Source: Sipunculus nudus
Taxonomy: Eukaryota > Annelida > Sipuncula > Golfingiida > Sipunculidae
Direction: 5' to 3'
DNA length: 64,000 nt
Assembly: GCA_026874595.1 (NCBI GenBank)
Contig: CM049311.1
Span: forward strand, 48,551,676-48,615,675
In this document: positions 1 through 10,681 of the stretch, in pieces
Numbering within the stretch: the stretch's first letter is position 1
Layout of the letters: each line of letters starts with the position of its first letter
Position numbers and translations under genes: made by a program
The notes under the pieces: generated by a model
Database searches by the model: none
The model's input: only the letters and a program-made list of their open reading frames with translations
Told to the model about the DNA's origin: nothing

Positions 1-162
1 CAGAATAATTACAGTGAGACCTGTCTTATCACCAACCAGAATAATTACAGTGAGACCTGTCTTATCACCAGCCAGAATAATTACAGTAAAACCTGTCTTA
101 TGACCAACCAGAATAATTACAGTCAGACCTGTCTAATGTGACCAGCCAGAATCATAATTCAG
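1..162. repeat. 36-bp minisatellite, 4+ copies, cut by the window edge
   Basis: Four consecutive units begin at 1, 37, 73 and 109, each starting CAGAATAATTACAG and running through CCTGTCTTATCACCA. The fourth has grown to 38 bases and a fifth is only partial. Units differ by a few substitutions, so the array is imperfect. It runs off the left edge, so the true copy number is unknown. It probably lies in an intron of the gene whose last exon is at 2313. Confidence 0.85.
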
Positions 163-444
163 TTTAATCTTCAGTGATATTACATAGATATTATACAGGT
201 GTTTAATATGTTTTAATTCTCTGCATTATGAGAAAGGTCTGAATTTAAAGATTAGGATTATCATACAGATGATTAAAAAATATGTATAAGAATATCAATA
301 AGATAAATTTGTGGTCTACTTTCAGTGGTGAAACATTATAATATTAGAATAATTTTTCATCAGAACTTTTAAAAAATCCCTGACATGACAATCCAAAAAA
401 GTGAATTATAATATCATGAATAAATATATATATATATTTTTTTT
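163..444. other. AT-rich non-coding stretch
   Basis: No gene, splice-bounded exon or repeat unit is visible here. It is probably intron upstream of the terminal exon at 2313. Confidence 0.5.
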
Positions 445-2150
445 ATGCCTCCGCCACAAAGTGGCCGGGGCATATAGTTTTACCCATGTCCGTCATTCCG
501 ACCTTCTGTCCTACCGTCATTCCGAAATAAAACAGTTGTACGGACTTTTTTTCACAATGCCTAAAGATATTGGCCTGATTTTTGGTGTGTATGCAGATAA
601 TGACCAGTTACAGATCAAGTTCGCATTTCGTCCCAGTTGACCTACTTTTGTACGTCTTACGGCTCCTTAACTTAGAAAATTTCATGAAAAATAGAAATTT
701 TCATGACAAATACACATGTAAGGACTTTTTTTTTGCAATGCCTGCAAATATTGGCCTGATTTTTGGTGTGTGGGCAGATATTGACCAGTTACAGATCGAG
801 TTCGCGTTTCGTCCCAGTTGACCTACTTTTGACGGTTTTACGGCTCCTGAACATAGAAAATTTCATGAAAAATATAAACTTTCATGACATATACACATAT
901 ACTGACTTTTTTAGCCCTCAGCCCTTAGGCTGATGGGCTTTTGTCGTCACCCAAGCTGTCCGTCCGTCCGTCCGTCCGGCGTCCGTTAACTTTTACCTTG
1001 TGAGCGGGATATCTTGAAAAGGATTCACCGTCAGAATTTTATTTTTTCGGTGAAGATGTATATTGACAAAATCTCGGTCAAGTTCGAAGATGGGTGACCT
1101 TGACCTATTTTTCTACGTTTTAGAGCTGATAATAGAAAAAACATGTAGAAGCTTATTTCTCAGGAACCATTGGATGGATTTTCACAATACTTACTATGAT
1201 CATAGGGACTGATGGTCTGTAACTGCTGCACAAGTTTGGGGGCGCCACCTGCAATTTCTGATTTTTTATTGAATTTTTCTTGGATTTTTCAACTTTGGCC
1301 TTGTGAGCGGGATATCTCTAAAAGGATTCACAATAGGAATTTTATTTCTTTGGTGAAGATGTATATCGACAAAAATCTCATTCATGTTCGAAGATGGGTG
1401 ACCTTGACCTACTTTTCAAGGTCACAGAGCTTATAATAGAATAAAACTTAGAAGCTTATTTTTCAGGAAGCATTTGGTGGATTGTTATGAATCATGAGGC
1501 ATGTAAAGATATACATCCATATGAGAACAGATATTTAGTACTTGTTACTGTTACCACCTCTAAACACTGTTCTTTTGGCTGAGGGCTTCTGTCAGCTTTT
1601 GCTGATATTCTAGTTTTGCAATACCTGCAGATATTGGCCTGATTTTTGGTGTGTGGGCAGATAATGACCAGTTACAGATAAGAGTTCATGTTTTGTCCCA
1701 GTTTACCTACTTTTGACCAATTGACGGTGCTCTAACATAGAAAATTTCATAAAAAAGTGCACATGTACGGACTTTTTTTCGCAATGCCTGCAGATACGGG
1801 CCTGATTTTTTATGTGTGGGCAGATAATGACAGTTACAGATCGAGTTCGCGTTTTATCCCGATTGACCTACTTTTGATTGTTTTACGGCTCCTAAACATA
1901 GAAAATTTCATGAAAGACAGAAATTTTTCTGGAAAATGCACATGTATGGACTTTTTTTCACAGTGCCTGCAGATACTGGCATGATTTTTGGTGTGTTGCT
2001 TGATAATGACCCGTAACAGATCGAGTTTGCATTTTGCCCTTGTTGACCTACGTTTGACCATATGACTCCTGAACTTAAAATTTTTTTCAAAATTTAACAA
2101 ATGTTTCTAATTTGCCCCAGGTGGGGGCATTCGTGTCGTTCCGACACATC
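445..2150. mobile_element. Composite non-autonomous element with 163-181 bp tandem cores
   Basis: The left end reads TGCCTCCGCCACAAAGTGGC and the right end carries TTGCCCCAGGTGGGGGCA, a short imperfect terminal inverted repeat. Between them are five core units anchored on CAATGCCTGCAGATA, starting near 555, 736, 1619, 1782 and 1961. They share the motifs GGCCTGATTTTTGGTGTG, TTGACCTACTTTTGA and ACGGCTCC. The unbroken spacings are 181, 163 and 179 bp. The series is broken by a second element at about 913-1612. Tandem cores inside a short dispersed element resemble the bivalve pearl family and satellite-derived non-autonomous elements. The small open frames in it are by-products of the repeat and not genes. 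Confidence 0.65.
913..1612. mobile_element. Nested non-autonomous element with (CCGT)n and two ~300 bp units
   Basis: It interrupts the core series of the surrounding element. Its ends are short inverted repeats, AGCCCTCAGCCC on the left and GGCTGAGGGCTT on the right. Near the left end is a (CCGT)n run, around 958-978. Inside are two related units of about 300 bp, near 990-1290 and 1294-1550. They share TTGTGAGCGGGATATCT, GGTGAAGATGTATAT and GATGGGTGACCTTGACCTA. Each unit carries a GTGACCTTGACC motif, which on the other strand is the extended half-site TCAAGGTCAC. It is younger than the host element because it splits it. Confidence 0.6.
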
Positions 2151-2312
2151 AAGTTTTATACTGTCATGGATATGATACTGTTAAATGGTATATTATCATA
2201 TTACAATATACATGACAACTGCACAGTCATACAAATATCCATACAACATATCATTTATTAATATTATGACATTTTAATATGATGAAATCAATTTAACATG
2301 TTCTGTTTTCAG

Positions 2313-2504
2313 GATGATATGGAGAGGCTAGAGGAGAACCAAGAAAAGCTGATAAGACATGTCAACAATATGAGGTTTAGAATGAAAGAAATGAAGGCGC
2401 AGAACGAGCGGATGGAGAGCATGCTTAAAGCACTGCTGGCATCCAGCAATGTGGACTGGCAGGAGGAGGACGTGACCGAGGATCCTGAGCTGGCAGCCAA
2501 GTGA
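2313..2504 (+). CDS. Terminal coding exon, coiled-coil protein, unrecognised
   Basis: This is the last exon of a plus-strand gene whose earlier exons lie left of the window. A clear acceptor, TTCTGTTTTCAG, ends at 2312 and the frame then runs 63 codons to TGA at 2502-2504. The intron enters in phase 0. The peptide begins DDMERLEENQEKLIRHV and is rich in Glu, Lys, Arg and Met with heptad-like spacing (MRFRMKEMKAQNERMESML), so the first 45 residues look like a coiled coil. An acidic tail (EEEDVTEDPE) follows and the end is AAK. The in-frame ATG at 2298 lies inside the intron and is not the start. I do not recognise the family; C-terminal coiled coils of this kind are common in channels and cytoskeletal adaptors, so no function is assigned. 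Exon status is well supported, identity is not. Confidence 0.75.
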   Translation, partial: DDMERLEENQEKLIRHVNNMRFRMKEMKAQNERMESMLKALLASSNVDWQEEDVTEDPELAAK

Positions 2505-4404
2505 TCTTGGGCATCCCTGACCTGTCCTGCATCCTTTCATGATGCATGCACCAGCTTACAGTCAAACCACTCTCACATTAAAGCACTAGATGTGGTATCA
2601 TAGAGCAAATAGGTTAACCCACCCATTGATATGCTGTTTGTTTTATATTTAACTTTTTATATGACCCTGCATGAAGGTGTATTTCTTTCTCATGCTTGGC
2701 ATTTTATTTTTGCTGATGCTGCAGATACTCAAGAATCTGATGGGTTTTAATGACACAGAAATTTTAGTTCTGTATAATCTTGTATTTCTGTGTAATTTCA
2801 AATTTATATAAATTTGAATGACCTTAGTTTAGATTTTGTGACGTAGGATGTTTATATGAGCTGGGTAAACTGTTCTTACTCTTTCCCCGATATACTCAGC
2901 AGGTTGTATTGTAAGTGTAATTGTGTATGTAAAGTAAACTTTTGTACTCAGATCCTTTTAGGTCCATGATGAGATTTTTATCTACACTTTATCTACTAAG
3001 CTTATTATTTAATATATGAATGGCTGTTATGCTTTAATTTATTTGCATATCTTTAACATTTTTATCTGTACACTGTTCAATCCAAGGTCCAGTCTAACTG
3101 TCACCGTACAAACGATTTACTTTATATTTTAATTAAGATAGGATTTTCAATTTTAAAGAAAATATTTCCAAGCACTTTGCTCACTGGCAGGTTTTCCAGT
3201 TCCTAATACTCAAATGAATAATCATGATCTGATAAACTGTCTATTCATTCTTTTCCCTGTTCTGATACTCTGTTCAATTCTTTTTGATTCTGATAAACTA
3301 TTTATTCTTTTTCCTTGTTCTGATACTCTGTTGAATTCTTTTTCTTACCATGGTGCAAATGACTATTTACTTTTAATCTCCCTCATATTAAATATTATTA
3401 TTTACCTGTAACATGTTTTCCAGTATATTTTATTTTTCCATATTTGTGCACATATTTTACCTTCTTACTGATCTGGTGACTTTTATATTAGTACCACAGA
3501 TTTTAGACAGCAGTTAGTTACTTAGCCTAGAGAGGGCACCACCAGTATTAGGATCAGTTCTACTAATCAGTTTCTTTATCACCTATTGTATGACAGCCTT
3601 GCAGAATTAATTTACACAAACCAGTTATTCATCATTGCTTTTGTAGTTTTGTCTGTTTTGTTATAAATTTATTTAAATTTGATCAATTATGTATTTCTTT
3701 ATACTAATAGTATGTTCAAACTATTCCTTCAAAGGAATATATAATTATCAAAGGTAACAGAAAATTAAGCGCCTATTTATTTTTCTACAGATCTGCTTAT
3801 TTTTTGACTGACAGTCATCTGAGCTATAGCAATCACTCTTTGTCTGCTATTCATCCTCTTTGGGCTCTTGTTAAGAATGAAGGACGACAACTTTCAGTCT
3901 GATACTTTGCAGGGCATAAATGATTCACCATGAGAACTAGGATGATAAACTTATGAATATACAGGCATGTTCTGGTAAACTCTTCTTGCAATTCCCAAAT
4001 TAAGTCACTTATGGCCTATATTTATGTGCTATGGCCTTAAGAAGTGTTTCAGATTCAGCTGAGCATCATGGCCCATGTGCCACTTTTTAATTATTTCTAC
4101 TATACTGATAATATTTCTTTTATAATTTCCACTTCAAATTTGACGCTTTTTACACTGGCTATATGTGGAGGGATCATTTTCTAAAGAGATTTGAAATAAA
4201 AATTTTGCCTTTTACATTGAAGGCATTTAAGTAATCTCAATAATGAATATTTATGATGCTTTTCTTATTCAGATCTGTATAAACTTGTATACCAGTATGT
4301 TAGGATCCAACAAGCTCTGAATATATATTTTATGACCCAGCTTTACTCCTTTTATTATCACAGAAGTATTGGGATCATGACTGATTGTGTATATTTTGAA
4401 TAAA
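2505..4404 (+). other. Probable 3' UTR of the coiled-coil gene
   Basis: It is AT-rich and has no open frame. Polyadenylation-signal candidates (AATAAA) downstream of the stop are at 4399-4404 and 4677-4682, and another at 7924-7929 is followed by TTGTTTCAAATT. Which one is used cannot be told from sequence. A two-copy tandem duplication lies inside it at 3230-3346. Confidence 0.4.
3230..3346. repeat. Two-copy tandem duplication, ~60 bp
   Basis: Both copies contain GATAAACT..TATTC and then TGTTCTGATACTCTGTT followed by AATTCTTTTT. The period is about 60 bases. It lies in the presumed 3' UTR. Confidence 0.7.
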
Positions 4405-6393
4405 TGATTGTTTTTGTAATTTCATTATTACAGTATGGTTAAGCAATTATACCTCATTCATAGTAATCCTGATTTTTTACATCATATTTAGGTTCCTTTA
4501 AAATTTTTTTTTTATGATCTACAAAGAAAATGTAACAAGTTCCAGCACAGGTTGTTTTCATTCCCCTGCTGTTAACTAAAACAAAACCAGGGCATTTTAA
4601 AAGGTGCCTTTTGCCTGTATTTTATAAATGACATGTTACACTGTCCACAAATACACTCAGAGGTGCCCGAGAGAGAAATAAACTGTGATATATCCAGATT
4701 CTTATAACCTGCATCACAGTTGTTGAATTGTGGGATAGATATACTGCAGCATTGTGGGATAGTTAAAATGTTGCATCATGGGATAGGTGGGCTGCAGTGC
4801 TCCAGGACGTGCACACGTCACTAGACAGTGATCCTCTCTGTTATCGTAATTTATATAGCGTTTCATCTCAGGTATTGCTTCATAAGATAGAATCTGCCGA
4901 TCTTCACTCATACAGACTATGCATAGCCTTTAATTAATAAATGTTTAAACGTTTGAAGGACCACCGTAAGGTATTTTAATGTTTTCTTCAAACATTTTTG
5001 TCTTGTCTGCCTAAAATGTTTTGTCTGCAAGAGACATATTGCTTTTATGTAAAGCAAATATAGTAGCATTTTTGTAAGCACCGATTCCTATAGCTACTTG
5101 ATTAATATCGGGACACCACAGATTCCAGCGTTTTATCATTAAATTATATTTTTGAAATATAATGAAGTGGAGTAATATTCTGCAGGTGTCGCTTAATCGT
5201 TACAGACATTTTAACTGGAAAATATGTGTGCACGGGTAAAGCGGTCGATCACAGCAGGTGGTCGCCGCTTCCTGCCCATGCCAGGGGCCACTGTCATAAA
5301 ATGCTGTTTTATGACCATGTCAATAAACACTGACAAGCTAAGACTTTTACCGGTCAAGATATTGTAAGTTGAAGTTCCAGTTATTTCTGTTAACCTCAAT
5401 ATCAAAATACAATTGTGTCGAAGAATCGTCAAAACAGAAAGCACTCTTGTTGACTGGCACACTTAATGCATTAAACATTTTAAAAATGTGTCTTTAAATT
5501 TCTTGTTTTGCTTGTACAATTTCTAGAGAATTGTCATAATCTGATGTGATAGAGCAATAATTGAACCTTTGAATTGTTACTTGTTCCACCTGATATTGTT
5601 AAATAATAGTTGAAAGTTTTTTTTAAATATCTATTTTCCTGTCTTTTTTATGACAGGATTGTGTACCATGTTGCTGTTACATGAGCATCTATACTTTTAT
5701 GTTTTTAATTTTGTGTTGGAAGGTCTAAATGTTGAGCACATGTTAGAAACTAAATGTGTGGTTAATATTTACATTCATATAGAAGTAGTTTATATAAGAG
5801 ATAAAGTATAAATTCCTGTAAAGTTAACATGATTTTATTAATATTATATCAATATTGCATTATAGCATTCTGTAAATGATGAAGTTACAACTATTAAAGT
5901 CTATTTTAGTACAGTATGTGTATTGTTCATAAAAAAAATCTTATGGCTGTGTCCTTTTATAATCCAATATTTGTACATATACTGCTGTTGGTATTGAAAT
6001 TATATGAAATGCCCCGTGACGATAACGGTTCAATGTAACGTGCTGTAGCTTTCAAAATATCATTTTCAAATAATGAAATTTGCTCATTTTATGAACATAT
6101 GCCATCCTTTGACCTGACAACTTTTGATTTCTCTATCAGCATTTAACTCAATACTCCTGGATATATTAATTACTAGTACACTATATTGTACGGGTTACAC
6201 CATGATTGTAACAACCGTTAATAAATTTCAGGATCAATGCAAGATAACTATAAATCGCATATTTAACTCTTTATTGAAAGCATTTCTGTTACCTTATGGT
6301 CACAAAACTTAACAATATGGTAACTAATGCATAATGGATGACATGATCAGTTTTATACTGATGTATATACTGTGTATATACTGTGTATACATG

Positions 6394-6906
6394 TATATAC
6401 TGTGGTTGACTTAATGTACGGTCGAGAGAAATTTCGCGATGTTCACTTTTCCAGTGTTCGCCAAGAGTTTCATTTTTGGCGATTATTCAAACCATAACCA
6501 AACACAGAGTATATACCTATGATTATATATGGTTATTTTATATATGCGCACAATCTTAAGACTTTTGCGATGACCCAAGGATACATCGGAAATCCCTGTT
6601 CATTATTGGTAGATAATGTAAAAGGTCATCTCATTTACACGATCAAGACTATGTGGTAACATAACATGGTGCCAATTTTTAGTCTTTCGGCGCAACAAGC
6701 ATGGATAACAAACATGAATTGGTACATTAGCTGAGGGCTATACAGTATGAATGTTCCCCTGTGAATGTCGGACGTTTTACTCAAACGAATATAAACGTGA
6801 ATAAAACGTTTTATTCAAAGTTTAATATTCACGTTAGGTTCTCATTCGTCAGGTTGAATATCGCGAATTTGAAACCCTTGCGAACTATAGGCCAACTACA
6901 GTATAT
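6394..6906. mobile_element. Candidate MITE with ~50 bp imperfect terminal inverted repeats
   Basis: The left end starts ATATACTGTGGTTGAC and, about 30 bases in, has AATTTCGCGATGTTCAC. The reverse complement of the right end starts ATATACTGTAGTTGGC and has AATTCGCGATATTCAAC at the matching place. The interior has no open frame of note. A length near 510 bp and TA-rich flanks fit a non-autonomous DNA transposon. The superfamily is not assigned and the target site duplication was not resolved. Confidence 0.5.
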
Positions 6907-7413
6907 CGATGCAAAAGTGTGGTAAACAAGAATGTATGAGTATGGTGGCTAATGTGTACAGTTGAATGCAGTCATAGGGAAGTCTTTTGAATCTGACGTA
7001 AATTCATGATGTTACATTTCATTGCCAGAAATATAGAGGAAATAAGACCGTCCAGATATGTCTGTTCATTCATAACTGGTACTGCTGTCAAACGGTTCGC
7101 AAAGTAATACTAAATCATTGTCAACATGATCTGGCCTTTTTAGGGTAGGGTTGACGTCTTTTAGTCCTTTTAAGGACGTAACCGAATACCAGATAAGGTT
7201 GTATATCAGTTCAAATGAAGACGAGCATTATGTGTATATGTATACTTTGTCTCCAGCTTTACTTGAGTGTAGAGGCCGCCAGATTCCTTGTTTTGCCATA
7301 TGACGTTTATCATATCACGGGATGGTTTTAATTGACACATTTTCTTAACGTGATTTTACCTATATGTCCTGGTAAGAGATATTGTGCAATTTAGATATAT
7401 ATCGTGTTTTTAG

Positions 7414-7419
<6 letters not shown>

Positions 7420-7459
<40 letters not shown>
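7420..7459. repeat. (GA)n microsatellite
   Basis: About twenty GA dinucleotides without interruption. Confidence 0.95.
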
Positions 7460-7462
<3 letters not shown>

Positions 7463-8504
7463 CTTTTACTCAGGGTGCATAGCAACATTCATTATTTTAG
7501 TTTTGTATATTTTTCATAACTTTTATTTTGTAATGATATATACTGCGAAGATGGGAGAGATCGTGTCTCCTAGCAACCACTGGCAATGTTCGATGTTCAG
7601 TGAAAAAGCACCAGCGCAGAATTTGTATAATATTACCTTGTTAATGTGATCTTTATATTTAGATGTTGATATATAGAAAATAATTACCTTGTGTATGGCC
7701 AGCATATGTCATTATACTTCAGTGACAGGTTTTATTATGAAATAGGGTAAAAACAAAACTGTAATCTGTATTTGTATAAAGCCAGAATCTACAGTTTAAT
7801 TTGTTCTAATTAAAATGACAAGGTCACATAAAAATATGTTGATGTGACGTGGTGTGATATTTCTGCCCCAATAGAAAACCTGTTCTGTTCGTGTGACCAT
7901 TTATTTGTACCTATTACTGTTTGAATAAAAGTTGTTTCAAATTACTACTTCTTGTTTACCATCAGACAGAATGTGCCACAGTGGAACACGAAATGACCTT
8001 GTGAAAGAAAGCTGAACACCTAAACGCCACAACGTTTTGCTGAGCTGATAATTTAAATCTGATGCAACCGCTACTTAATCAGACGCTATCTTTGAAGTGT
8101 GACTAACCTTGGTTTGTTAGCGGTAAAATACCATATTAAGCGGAACCAAGAATGTTCATATTCCTCCTCTTCTGAAACTCTAACCATTTGATGTTTAATG
8201 GAAAATGCAAACTTGTTACTTCTTGTAATCTTTGTAATCAGAGCCCCTTAAGGTTTAAGTTGTTTTTGTTTTAACTAGATATTCCAGTTTACGACAACAC
8301 TCTTCAGTTTGGCAAACTGGCATTATCATACGTGTTCTTGAACAGAAATAAACATTAAACCATACGCAGTTATAATATAGAACGCTTCTTCTGAATCCCT
8401 TCTCACACAGTGACAGATATTCTTGTTCAGAGAAATACTTAAAAAATCGAGGACTAACTCGGTTAAAAACATGTGGTTCCCATCACAACATGCAGACATA
8501 ACTC

Positions 8505-8670
8505 CCGGATGTTTCCGTTGAGAATTTTCAAAATATCAAATGGACAGTCGAGGGGAGAAAAAGCTCGGCTGTCTAAACCCTTCCCGGGTTTGATCCCCAG
8601 CGGGCTGTGAGAGTGGCTTGTGTTGTCCCGTCCAAGGCCGGTTTTCTCCACCTTTAAACTCTTCCGAATA
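8505..8670 (+). mobile_element. Possible degraded tRNA-derived SINE fragment
   Basis: The stretch CCCGGGTTTGATCCCC near 8583-8598 resembles a pol III B box. It is followed by TTGTGTTGTCCCGTCC and GGCCGGTTTTCTCCACC, tail sequences of the sort seen in invertebrate tRNA-SINEs. No clean A box or cloverleaf is visible upstream, so it is not a functional tRNA. This is a weak call. Confidence 0.3.
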
Positions 8671-8945
8671 GACTGACCACTCAAAACCAAAGAAATTCCC
8701 TGATTTTTCCCTTATCAGAAGAATTTTTCTTCGTCACTCCCTGACTGGAAAAAAAGGGAATCTTATTTTCGGATTTTACCGGAGTCATATACCAAGATCA
8801 TCTTCTTTGCTATTAAAATTATGTAAGCTTGCATGCTTCATATAAAGCATAGGTTTTGACTCAAAACACAGCGGTTGATTTTACCGCGTTTCCGGTAAGG
8901 GATCCGAGATGGACAAAGATAAATACTTATATATGTGTGAGTTCA

Positions 8946-8967
8946 ATATATATATATATATATATAT
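8946..8967. repeat. (TA)n microsatellite
   Basis: About eleven TA dinucleotides. Confidence 0.9.
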
Positions 8968-10464
8968 GGGGAAACCTGCTCCCAACACACAATAATACAC
9001 TGAACCTCCTCGTGCTTCCTTGTATAAACTTGTTGAATTTTTGTTATAATAAACCTTTCTGTCACAACTGATTATAGACACAGGCACTGATGGGTAGTTG
9101 TGAACTTTTTTCAGAAATTAATTAAAAGATTTCTTGAAAGAAAACATAACCACCTAGCGGTCAAATATATAATTCTGTAAGGAGTAAAAGCAATAGTGAA
9201 AATTTACAATTTAATAAAACATTTAGTACTACATAGAATGACTAAAACGTAACAATTTCACATGCCGCTACAACCTCCACACACTCTGGCGATACCGACA
9301 CATATTGAACAGAGCTGACCTATTTACAAATAAGCATGCTTTAGCGATCTATTTATAATCTGTGGCACCAGGTCCGAGTAAAACCTATGTACGAATCTTA
9401 CTATCTTCTACTTAACCTGCCTGGACACTGAACCGAATGATTACTTAATCTTATTCATAATTGATTGGAATTTCTACTACATGTCTGTAAAGCATGCTTA
9501 ATGAAACAGTGATAAACATTATACTTTATACAATTAGAGCAAATATACATCAACATTGTTTGTACATATTTCTGGTCTTTAAGGCAATTAAACTAAATTT
9601 CTACAAAATATAAAGTTGAAATATACTGCCATTTTACTTGCATAAATTGTAATTTACAACGATGGCCTCATGCATATCAACCTCTGCAGAGTTCCCTGCA
9701 TTGAACAGTTCCTGAGAGAAAGTTTTTAAAGACAACTATAAAATAACGATAAATATACGAAACTAAATAAAGATCAAACATTAACATGATAAACATATAT
9801 TGGTCACAAGAAATACAAAAGTTGTATTACTGACCACGTAAGCAACTTTGCAATATAAAAAGTAACCTACTGTGATTTATTCCGTCTGAGAAACACTCAT
9901 TTTCTCGACTCAAATGCTAGTGACATTTGCCCCTCCGGTACAAGAGAATATGTCGGGATGTCAGAGTGACCTTGCTTTATCGGGCACCGTACTAAAATTC
10001 TACGAATTAACAAGTCTTTTCACCATTTGTGTCAACGCCTCAGGGTTTATTAGCCAAAGCAGAATATCAGAAAACGTGCCTATTTGCATACAGCATCATA
10101 TGTATATTATGCAATGTCACAAATGCACTTGCATTTGGATTCAGCACCTTTCATCGCCCCTGAATAGACTGTATGCATTGCATTAACACGATTTGCCATC
10201 AGGGTTATGATTAAAAAAAAACATGATCCTGTCTATTAACCATGGCTGTTACGTAAACTTAAACCAAACAGACCATAAAATATGAATGTGTACTTTCTAA
10301 CAACGCGCACCATGTATGAAAAAAATTCCGTTACAACTCAGTATATTGATAGTTCTCCCCATTCCTTTGAGAAAAATTCCCACCTTTTCTCTGTCTGCTT
10401 GAAAACGGTTTAAATTAATTTCCAACTAATTAATATATAGATAAAAATCCTACGATTAAATACA

Positions 10465-10681
10465 TCATCTGCTCTCAAATAGTATATTTTGAAACCCCCC
10501 ATTAGCTTCTGCACAGTGCTCGACTGCTCTTTTGATCTTTTTCAGACGCCGTTCCATTGCCGAAAACCATCTGTCTTCTAACACTGGAGCCAACGGGTCT
10601 TTGTCTAAATAAAACTTAAGCTTCCGCGTCAGGTCTCCCTCCTTAAGGGACCGCAGTGCCTTCCATGTGCGCATGCGCAGT
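10465..10681 (-). CDS. FAM20-like kinase, exon 7 (C-terminus and stop)
   Basis: The acceptor is CATTTTCAG and the stop is TGA at 10467-10465. It encodes TLRMRTWKALRSLKEGDL and then PLAPVLEDRWFSAMERRLKK, matching the FAM20 C-lobe pattern P(I/V)(S/A)PVL..P.L.A.D.RL. It ends NILFESR. Confidence 0.92.

Larger units (their letters stand above)
4405..10464. other. Intergenic or UTR region with repeats, no gene seen
   Basis: No spliced or intact coding gene was recognised on either strand. The short open frames here (under 90 codons) lack family similarity and splice context. It contains a candidate MITE (6394-6906), a (GA)n run, a tRNA-like SINE fragment (about 8505-8670) and a (TA)n run. The right end should hold the 3' UTR of the minus-strand kinase gene. 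AATAAA candidates on the minus strand occur as TTTATT near 10047 and 9877. Confidence 0.5.
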
